Positions 54,390-64,000 of a stretch of 64,000 nt of DNA are shown in pieces. Below the pieces are notes generated by a model that saw only the letters and a program-made list of their open reading frames with translations, made no database searches and was not told the origin of the DNA. Origin of the DNA: Bombus terrestris (taxonomy: Eukaryota; Arthropoda; Insecta; Hymenoptera; Apidae); contig NW_025963601.1 of assembly GCF_910591885.1 (NCBI RefSeq), positions 62,001-126,000 on the forward strand, in the 5' to 3' direction. The first letter of the stretch is position 1. Each line of letters opens with the position of its first letter. A program made the translations under genes and the position numbers.

Positions 54390-57300
54390 CACCGTGGGAC
54401 AACGTGGGACAACGTGGGACAACGTGGGAAACCATGGAACAACGTGGGACAACGTGGGACACCGTTGGACATCGTTGGACAACGTGGGACAACGTGGGAC
54501 AACGTGGGACAACGTGGGACAACGTGGGACAACGTGGGACAACGTGGGACACCGTTGGACACCGTGGGACACCGTTGGACACCGTTGGACATCGTTGGAC
54601 ACCGTGGGACAACGTGGGACAACGTGGGACAACGTGGGACAACGTGGGACAACGTGGGACAACGTGGGACAACGTGGGACAACGTGGGACAACGTGGGAC
54701 AACGTGGGACAACGTGGGACAACGTGGGACAACGTGGGACACCGTTGGACACCGTGGGACACCGTTGGACACCGTTGGACATCGTTGGACATCGTTGGAC
54801 ATCGTTGGACATCGTTGGACACCGTTGGACACCGTTGGACACCGTTGGACATCGTTGGACACCGTGGGACAACGTGGGACAACGTGGGACAACGTGGGAC
54901 AACGTGGGACAACGTGGGACAACGTGGGACATCGTGGGACAACGTGGGACAACGTGGGACAACGTGGGACAACGTGGGACAACGTGGGACACCGTTGGAC
55001 ACCGTGGGACACCGTTGGACACCGTTGGACATCGTTGGACACCGTGGGACAACGTGGGACAACGTGGGACAACGTGGGACATCGTGGGACAACGTGGGAC
55101 AACGTGGGACAACGTGGGACAACGTGGGACATCGTGGGACAACGTGGGACAACGTGGGACAACGTGGGACATCGTGGGACTACGTGGGACAACGTGGGAC
55201 AACGTGGGACAACGTGGGACAACGTGGGACACCGTTGGACACCGTTGGACACCGTTGGACACCGTTGTACATCGTTGGACACCGTGGGACAACGTGGGAC
55301 AACGTGGGACAACGTGGGAAACCATGGAACAACGTGGGACAACGTGGGACACCGTTGGACATCGTTGGACATCGTTGGACACCGTGGGACAACGTGGGAC
55401 AACGTGGGACAACGTGGGACAACGTCGGACAACGTGGGACAACGTGGGACATCGTGGGACAACGTGGGACAACGTGGGACAACGTGGGACAACGTGGGAC
55501 AACGTGGGACACCGTTGGACACCGTGGGACACCGTTGGACATCGTTGGACACCGTGGGACAACGTGGGACAACGTGGGACAACGTGGGACAACGTGGGAC
55601 AACGTGGGACAACGTGGGACAACGTGGGACAACGTGGGACAACGTCGGACAACGTGGGACAACGTGGGACATCGTGGGACAACGTGGGACAACGTGGGAC
55701 AACGTGGGACAACGTGGGACAACGTGGGACACCGTTGGACACCGTGGGACACCGTTGGACATCGTTGGACACCGTTGGACACCGTGGGACACCGTTGGAC
55801 ACCGTTGGACATCGTTGGACATCGTTGGACATCGTTGGACATCGTTGGACACCGTTGGACACCGTTGGACACCGTTGGACATCGTTGGACACCGTGGGAC
55901 AACGTGGGACAACGTGGGACAACGTGGGACAACGTGGGACAACGTGGGACAACGTCGGACAACGTGGGACAACGTGGGACATCGTGGGACAACGTGGGAC
56001 AACGTGGGACAACGTGGGACAACGTGGGACAACGTGGGACACCGTTGGACACCGTGGGACACCGTTGGACACCGTTGGACATCGTTGGACACCGTGGGAC
56101 AACGTGGGACAACGTGGGACAACGTGGGACAACGTGGGACATCGTGGGACAACGTGGGACAACGTGGGACAACGTGGGACAACGTGGGACATCGTGGGAC
56201 AACGTGGGACAACGTGGGACAACGTGGGACATCGTGGGACAACGTGGGACAACGTGGGACATCGTGGGACAACGTGGGACAACGTGGGACACCGTTGGAC
56301 ACCGTTGGACACCGTTGGACACCGTTGGACATCGTTGGACACCGTGGGACAACGTGGGACAACGTGGGAAACCATGGAACAACGTGGGACAACGTGGGAC
56401 ACCGTTGGACATCGTTGGACATCGTTGGACACCGTGGGACAACGTGGGACAACGTGGGACAACGTGGGACAACGTCGGACAACGTGGGACAACGTGGGAC
56501 AACGTGGGACAACGTGGGACAACGTGGGACAACGTGGGACAACGTGGGACAACGTGGGACAACGTGGGACAACGTGGGACATCGTGGGACAACGTGGGAC
56601 AACGTGGGACAACGTGGGACAACGTGGGACACCGTGGGACAACGCGGGACAACGTGGGACAACGTGGGACAACGTGGGACAACGTGGGACAACGTGGGAC
56701 AACGTGGGACATCGTGGGACAACGTGGGACAACGTGGGACAACGTGGGACACCGTTGGACACCGTTGGACACCGTTGGACACCGTTGGACATCGTTGGAC
56801 ACCGTGGGACAACGTGGGACAACGTGGGACAACGTGGGAAACCATGGAACAACGTGGGACAACGTGGGACACCGTTGGACATCGTTGGACATCGTTGGAC
56901 ACCGTGGGACAACGTGGGACAACGTGGGAAAACGTGGGACAACGTGGGACATCGTTGGACACCGTTGGACACCGTGGGACAACGTGGGACAACGTGGGAC
57001 AACGTGGGACAACGTGGGACAACGTGGGACAACGTGGGACAACGTGGGACAACGTGGGACAACGTGGGACAACGTGGGACAACGTGGGACAACGTGGGAC
57101 AACGTGGGACAACGTGGGACAACGTGGGACATCGTGGGACAACGTGGGACAACGTGGGACAACGTGGGACAACGTGGGACATCGTTGGACACCGTGGGAC
57201 AACGTGGGACAACGTGGGACAACGTGGGACAACGTGGGACACCGTTGGACACCGTTGGACACCGTTGGACACCGTTGGACATCGTTGGACACCGTGGGAC

Positions 57301-59889
57301 AACGTGGGACAACGTGGGACAACGTGGGAAACCATGGAACAACGTGGGACAACGTGGGACACCGTTGGACATCGTTGGACATCGTTGGACACCGTGGGAC
57401 AACGTGGGACAACGTGGGAAAACGTGGGACAACGTGGGACATCGTTGGACACCGTTGGACACCGTGGGACAACGTGGGACAACGTGGGACAACGTGGGAC
57501 AACGTGGGACAACGTGGGACAACGTGGGACAACGTGGGACAACGTGGGACAACGTGGGACAACGTGGGACAACGTGGGACAACGTGGGACAACGTGGGAC
57601 AACGTGGGACAACGTGGGACATCGTGGGACAACGTGGGACAACGTGGGACAACGTGGGACAACGTGGGACATCGTGGGACAACGTGGGACAACGTGGGAC
57701 ACCGTTGGACATAGTTGGACACCGTGGGACACCGTGGGACAACCATGGACAACGTGGGACAACGTGGGACAACGTGGGACAACGTGGGACAACGTGGGAA
57801 ACCATGGAACAACGTGGGACAACGTGGGACACCGTTGGACATCGTTGGACAACGTGGGACAACGTGGGACAACGTGGGACAACGTGGGACAACGTGGGAC
57901 AACGTGGGACAACGTGGGACACCGTTGGACACCGTGGGACACCGTTGGACACCGTTGGACATCGTTGGACACCGTGGGACAACGTGGGACAACGTGGGAC
58001 AACGTGGGACAACGTGGGACAACGTGGGACAACGTGGGACAACGTGGGACAACGTGGGACAACGTGGGACACCGTTGGACAACGTGGGACACCGTTGGAC
58101 ATCGTTGGACACCGTGGGACAACGTGGGACACCGTTGGACATCGTTGGACACCGTGGGACAACGTGGGACAACGTGGGACAACTTGGGACACCGTTGGAC
58201 ACCGTTGGACACCGTCGGACACCGTTGGACATCGTTGGACACCGTGGGACAACGTGGGACAACGTGGGACAACGTGGGACAACGTGGGACAACGTGGGAC
58301 ATCGTGGGACAACGTGGGACAACGTGGGACAACGTGGGACACCGTTGGACATCGTTGGACACCGTGGGACAACGTGGGACAACGTGGGACAACGTGGGAC
58401 AACGTGGGACACCGTTGGACACCGTTGGACACCGTTGGACATCGTTGGACACCGTGGGACAACGTGGGACAACGTGGGACAACGTGGGACAACGTGGGAC
58501 ACCGTTGGACACCGTTGGACACCGTTGGACATCGTTGGACACCGTGGGACAACGTGGGACAACGTGGGACAACGTGGGACAACGTGGGACAACGTGGGAC
58601 AACGTGGGACAACGTGGGACAACGTGGGACAACGTGGGACAACGTGGGACAACGTGGGACAACGTGGGACATCGTGGGACAACGTGGGACAACGTGGGAC
58701 AACGTGGGACATCGTTGGACACCGTTGGACACCGTGGGACAACGTGGGACAACGTGGGACAACGTGGGACAACGTGGGACAACGTGGGACAACGTGGGAC
58801 AACGTGGGACAACGTGGGACAACGTGGGACAACGTTGGACAACGTGGGACAACGTTGGACATCGTTGGACACCGTGGGACAACGTGGGACAACGTGGGAC
58901 AACGTGGGAAACCATGGAACAACGTGGGACAACGTGGGACACCGTTGGACATCGTTGGACAACGTGGGACAACGTGGGACCACGTGGGACAACGTGGGAC
59001 AACGTGGGACAACGTGGGACACCGTTGGACACCGTGGGACACCGTTGGACACCGTTGGACATCGTTGGACACCGTGGGACAACGTGGGACAACGTGGGAC
59101 AACGTGGGACAACGTGGGACAACGTGGGACAACGTGGGACAACGTGGGACAACGTGGGACAACGTGGGACAACGTGGGACAACGTGGGACAACGTGGGAC
59201 AACGTGGGACAACGTGGGACAACGTGGGACAACGTGGGACAACGTGGGACATCGTGGGACAACGTGGGACAACGTGGGACAACGTTGGACACCGTGGGAC
59301 ACCGTTGGACACCGTTGGACACCGTGGGACACCGTTGGACACCGTTGGACATCGTTGGACACCGTGGGACAACGTGGGACAACGTGGGACAACGTGGGAC
59401 AACGTGGGACATCGTGGGACAACGTGGGACAACGTGGGACAACGTGGGACAACGTGGGACATCGTGGGACAACGTGGGACAACGTGGGACAACGTGGGAC
59501 ATCGTGGGACAACGTGGGACAACGTGGGACAACGTGGGACAAAGTGGGACAACGTGGGACACCGTTGGACACCGTTGGACACCGTTGGACACCGTTGGAC
59601 ATCGTTGGACACCGTGGGACAACGTGGGACAACGTGGGACAACGTGGGAAACCATGGAACAACGTGGGACAACGTGGGACACCGTTGGACACCGTTGGAC
59701 ATCGTTGGACACCGTGGGACAACGTGGGACAACGTGGGACAACGTGGGACAACGTCGGACAACGTGGGACAACGTGGGAGATCGTGGGACAACGTGGGAC
59801 AACGTGGGACAACGTGGGACAACGTGGGACAACGTGGGACACCGTTGGACACCGTGGGACACCGTTGGACACCGTTGGACATCGTTGGA

Positions 59890-60299
59890 CACCGTGGGAC
59901 AACGTGGGACAACGTGGGACAACGTGGGACAACGTGGGACATCGTGGGACAACGTGGGACAACGTGGGACAACGTGGGACAACGTGGGACATCGTGGGAC
60001 AACGTGGGACAACGTGGGACAACGTGGGACATCGTGGGACAACGTGGGACAACGTGGGACAACGTGGGACAACGTGGGACATCGTGGGACAACGTGGGAC
60101 AACGTGGGACAACGTGGGACATCGTGGGACAACGTGGGACAACGTGGGACAACGTGGGACAACGTGGGACAACGTGGGACAACGTGGGACAACGTGGGAC
60201 ATCGTGGGACAACGTGGGACAACGTGGGACAACGTGGGACATCGTGGGACAACGTGGGACAACGTGGGACAACGTGGGACAACGTGGGACAACGTGGGA
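59890..60299 (+). repeat. Longest run of GGG-bearing units seen (41 units)
   Basis: Forty-one consecutive units all end in GGGA, so G3 tracts recur every 10 bases with 7-base gaps for 410 bp. The run is studded with catcgtggga at 59,940, 59,990, 60,030, 60,080, 60,120, 60,200 and 60,240. The spacings show short nested duplications of about 90 and 120 bp. It is the strongest candidate stretch for plus-strand quadruplex formation. I cannot measure whether it folds. Confidence 0.7.
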
Positions 60300-61459
60300 C
60301 ACCGTTGGACACCGTTGGACACCGTTGGACACCGTTGGACATCGTTGGACACCGTGGGACAACGTGGGACAACGTGGGACAACGTGGGAAACCATGGAAC
60401 AACGTGGGACAACGTGGGACACCGTTGGACATCGTTGGACATCGTTGGACACCGTGGGACAACGTGGGACAACGTGGGACAACGTGGGACAACGTCGGAC
60501 AACGTGGGACAACGTGGGACATCGTGGGACAACGTGGGACAACGTGGGACAACGTGGGACAACGTGGGACAACGTGGGACATCGTGGGACAACGTGGGAC
60601 AACGTTGGACATCGTGGGACAACGTGGGACAACGTGGGACAACGTGGGACAACGTGGGACAACGTCGGACAACGTGGGACAACGTGGGACAACGTGGGAC
60701 AACGTGGGACAACGTGGGACAACGTGGGACAACGTGGGACAACGTGGGACAACGTGGGACAACGTGGGACATCGTGGGACAACGTGGGACAACGTGGGAC
60801 AACGTGGGACAACGTGGGACACCGTGGGACAACGTGGGACAACGTGGGACAACGTGGGACAACGTGAGACAACGTGGGACAACGTGGGACAACGTGGGAC
60901 ATCGTGGGACAACGTGGGACAACGTGGGACAACGTGGGACACCGTTGGACACCGTTGGACACCGTTGGACACCGTTGGACATCGTTGGACACCGTGGGAC
61001 AACGTGGGACAACGTGGGACAACGTGGGACTACGTGGGACAACGTGGGACAACGTGGGACAACGTGGGACATCGTGGGACAACGTGGGACAACGTGGGAC
61101 AACGTGGGACAACGTGGGACACCGTTGGACATCGTTGGACACCGTGGGACAACGTGGGACAACGTGGGACAACGTGGGACACCGTTGGACACCGTTGGAC
61201 ACCGTTGGACACCGTTGGACATCGTTGGACACCGTGGGACAACGTGGGACAACGTGGGACAACGTGGGAAACCATGGAACAACGTGGGACAACGTGGGAC
61301 AACGTGGGACATCGTTGGACACCGTGGGACAACGTGGGACAACGTGGGACAACGTGGGACAACGTGGGACAACGTGGGACATCGTGGGACAACGTGGGAC
61401 AACGTGGGACAACGTGGGACAACGTGGGACAACGTGGGACAACGTGGGACACCGTTGGA

Positions 61460-64000
61460 CATAGTTGGACACCGTGGGACACCGTGGGACAACGTGGGAC
61501 AACGTGGGACAACGTGGGACAACGTGGGACAACGTGGGAAACCATGGAACAACGTGGGACAACGTGGGACACCGTTGAACATCGTTGGACAACGTGGGAC
61601 AACGTGGGACAACGTGGGACAACGTGGGACAACGTGGGACAACGTGGGACAACGTGGGACAACGTGGGACACCGTTGGACACCGTGGGACACCGTTGGAC
61701 ACCGTTGGACATCGTTGGACACCGTGGGACAACGTGGGACAACGTGGGACAACGTGGGACACCGTTGGACACCGTTGGACACCGTTGGACATCGTTGGAC
61801 ACCGTGGGACAACGTGGGACAACGTGGGACAACGTGGGACAACGTGGGACAACGTGGGACATCGTGGGACAACGTGGGACAACGTGGGACAACGTGGGAC
61901 ACCGTTGGACATCGTTGGACACCGTGGGACAACGTGGGACAACGTGGGACAACGTGGGACAACGTGGGACACCGTGGGACAACGTGGGAAACCATGGAAC
62001 AACGTGGGACAACGTGGGACACCGTTGGACATCGTTGGACAACGTGGGACAACGTGGGACAACGTGGGACAACGTGGGACAACGTGGGACAACGTGGGAC
62101 AACGTGGGACAACGTGGGACAACGTGGGACAACGTGGGACAACGTGGGACAACGTGGGACACCGTTGGACACCGTGGGACACCGTTGGACACCGTTGGAC
62201 ATCGTTGGACACCGTGGGACAACGTGGGACAACGTGGGACAACGTGGGACACCGTTGGACACCGTTGGACACCGTTGGACATCGTTGGACACCGTGGGAC
62301 AACGTGGGACAACGTGGGACAACGTGGGACAACGTGGGACAACGTGGGACATCGTGGGACAACGTGGGACAACGTGGGACAACGTGGGACACCGTTGGAC
62401 ATCGTTGGACACCGTGGGACAACGTGGGACAACGTGGGACAACGTGGGACAACGTGGGACACCGTTGGACACCGTTGGACACCGTTGGACATCGTTGGAC
62501 ACCGTGGGACAACGTGGGACAACGTGGGACAACGTGGGACAACGTGGGACAACGTGGGACAACGTGGGACAACGTGGGACAACGTGGGACAACGTGGGAC
62601 AACGTGGGACAACGTGGGACAACGTGGGACATCGTGGGACAACGTGGGACAGCGTGGGACAACGTGGGACATCGTTGGACACCGTTGGACACCGTGGGAC
62701 AACGTGGGACAACGTGGGACAACGTGGGACAACGTGGGACAACGTGGGACAACGTGGGACAACGTGGGACAACGTGGGACAACGTGGGACAACGTGGGAC
62801 ACCGTTGGACATCGTTGGACACCGTGGGACAACGTGGGACAACGTGGGACAACGTGGGAAACCATGGAACAACGTGGGACAACGTGGGACACCGTTGGAC
62901 ATCGTTGGACAACGTGGGACAACGTGGGACAACGTGGGACAACGTGGGACAACGTGGGACAACGTGGGACAACGTGGGACAACGTGGGACAACGTGGGAC
63001 ACCGTTGGACATCGTTGGACACCGTGGGACAACGTGGGACAACGTGGGACCACGTGGGACAACGTGGGACAACGTGGGACAACGTGGGACAACTTGGGAC
63101 AACGTGGGACAACGTGGGACAACGTGGGACATCGTGGGACAACGTGGGACAACGTGGAACAACGTGGGACAACGTGGGACAACGTGGGACACCGTTGGAC
63201 ATCGTTGGACACCGTGGGACACCGTGGGACAACGTGGGACAACGTGGGACAACGTGGGACAACGTGGGACAACGTGGGAAACCATGGAACAACGTGGGAC
63301 AACGTGGGACACCGTTGGACATCGTTGGACAACGTGGGACAACGTGGGACCACGTGGGACAACGTGGGACAACGTGGGACAACGTGGGACACCGTTGGAC
63401 ACCGTGGGACACCGTTGGACACCGTTGGACATCGTTGGACACCGTGGGACAACGTGGGACAACGTGGGACAACGTGGGACAACGTGGGACAACGTGGGAC
63501 AACGTGGGACAACGTGGGACAACGTGGGACAACGTGGGACAACGTGGGACAACGTGGGACAACGTGGGACACCGTTGGACAACGTGGGACACCGTTGGAC
63601 ATCGTTGGACACCGTGGGACAACGTGGGACAACGTGGGACAACGTGGGACAACGTGGGACAACGTGGGACACCGTTGGACATCGTTGGACATCGTTGGAC
63701 ATCGTTGGACATCGTTGGACACCGTTGGACACCGTTGGACACCGTTGGACATCGTTGGACACCGTGGGACAACGTGGGACAACGTGGGACAACGTGGGAC
63801 AACGTGGGACAACGTGGGACAACGTGGGACATCGTGGGACAACGTGGGACAACGTGGGACAACGTGGGACAACGTGGGACAACGTGGGACACCGTTGGAC
63901 ACCGTGGGACACCGTTGGACACCGTTGGACATCGTTGGACACCGTGGGACAACGTGGGACAACGTGGGACAACGTGGGACAACGTGGGACATCGTGGGAC
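61460..64000. repeat. Region III super-repeat, copy 3 start, cut by the right window edge
   Basis: It begins with catagttgga at 61,460 followed by two caccgtggga, five ordinary units and aaccatggaa at 61,550, the same opening as 38,831 and 50,280. The array then continues to the last base, which is the first base of a new unit, so the satellite runs on beyond the window. Internal order departs from copies 1 and 2 after the first few hundred bases, with extra aaccatggaa units at 61,990, 62,860 and 63,280. Confidence 0.65.

Larger units (their letters stand above)
50280..61459. repeat. Region III super-repeat, copy 2 (11,180 bp)
   Basis: It starts with the catagttgga unit at 50,280 and ends before that at 61,460. 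Collinear markers with copy 1 lie at 51,220 (caccgttgca), 51,440, 51,640, 53,650 (cagcgttgga), 54,220, 55,260 and 57,710. The stretch that is doubled in copy 1 at 42.2-46.2 kb is single here. The right part, about 58.9-61.4 kb, has its own local duplications, including the longest run of GGG-bearing units seen (59,890-60,299). A unit caacgtgaga at 60,860 is private. Confidence 0.7.
1..64000 (+). repeat. 64-kb decamer satellite array (unit caacgtggga and variants)
   Basis: The whole window is a head-to-tail array of a 10-base unit. From 1 to 45,190 units start at positions ending in 1. After a 9-base unit at 45,191-45,199 they start at positions ending in 0, giving 6,399 complete 10-mers plus the 9-mer and one trailing base. 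Variation sits mainly at unit position 3 (A/C/T) and position 7 (G/T). A at position 3 is nearly always paired with G at position 7. GC content is about 60 percent and the plus strand is G-rich (4 G to 2 C in the common unit). There is no interspersed gene, transposon, RNA gene or spacer. The unit class and array length are typical of eukaryotic satellite DNA. The species and chromosomal location cannot be read from the sequence. No coding or regulatory feature is supported anywhere inside it. Confidence 0.98.

Noticed and set aside
28620..63992. Minus-strand open frame of 11,790 codons, and similar frames of thousands of codons on both strands, as giant repeat-protein genes
   Set aside because: All six frames are open over much of the array because the 10-base unit lacks stops in every frame. 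There is no unique N- or C-terminal region and no frame preference in the substitutions, and size changes are multiples of 10 rather than of 3 or 30.
1..64000. CRISPR array
   Set aside because: There are no spacers. Units abut directly, are only 10 bases long and vary at the same two positions throughout.
1..64000. Telomeric repeat or degenerate interstitial telomere
   Set aside because: The unit is G-rich on one strand, but neither caacgtggga nor its rotations match TTAGGG, TTTAGGG, TTAGG or other telomere units I know.
1..64000. Pure assembly or synthetic artefact
   Set aside because: Not excluded completely, but hierarchical duplications with private substitutions, graded divergence between copies and a single private deletion look like natural satellite evolution. 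Read-level checks would decide.
1..64000. Firm assignment to the Tetraodon 10-bp short-arm satellite
   Set aside because: The unit length fits what is reported, but I cannot recall that satellite's sequence and cannot search, so the link stays a suggestion only.
1..64000. A hidden gene, transposon, tRNA or rRNA gene inside the array
   Set aside because: Reading every line, I saw no stretch departing from the 10-base unit by more than a few substitutions. There is no room for a non-repeat element.

Overview
This window contains no gene that I can support. It is one continuous satellite array, about 6,400 head-to-tail copies of a 10-base unit (canonical form caacgtggga), running from the first base to the last with no unique sequence. 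Position 3 (A, C or T) and position 7 (G or T) carry almost all the variation. The five common forms are caacgtggga, caccgttgga, catcgttgga, caccgtggga and catcgtggga. The unit has no stop codon in any frame on either strand, so reading frames of up to 11,790 codons appear. They are by-products of the repeat, not genes.

An array this long with a decamer unit points to eukaryotic heterochromatin (subtelomeric, pericentromeric or short-arm satellite), but nothing here identifies a species. Pufferfish (Tetraodon nigroviridis) is reported to carry a 10-bp satellite on chromosome short arms. I cannot recall that sequence well enough to claim a match.

Layout, from rare marker units compared by eye. 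Region I (1 to about 27.9 kb) holds tandem macro-copies of 7,450, 4,730 and 6,090 bp (starts 9,001, 16,451 and 21,181). They are preceded by a copy cut by the left edge and followed by a 590-bp stub at 27,271. Each visible start carries the same 310-bp marker block. Region II (about 27.9 to 37 kb) is more irregular, has many short local duplications, includes a fragment of the region I family near 33.5-34.3 kb, and completely lacks the variant unit aaccatggaa between 28.3 and 34.5 kb. Region III (about 37 kb to the end) has an 11.2-11.5 kb super-repeat whose copies begin at 38,831, 50,280 and 61,460. Within it are a 1,990-bp tandem duplication and a recurring 260-bp island free of the commonest unit. 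Nested duplications of about 90, 120, 330, 360, 640, 1,220 and 1,990 bp show growth by repeated unequal exchange in whole multiples of 10 bp.

The one register break I found in 64 kb is a 1-base deletion at 45,191-45,199. Structurally, runs of the common unit read GGG-ACAACGT-GGG, which is exactly the G3-N7 spacing of the classical G-quadruplex motif, and every unit has one CpG. The interest of the window is therefore in its hierarchical repeat structure and possible DNA-structure or chromatin properties, not in a gene system.
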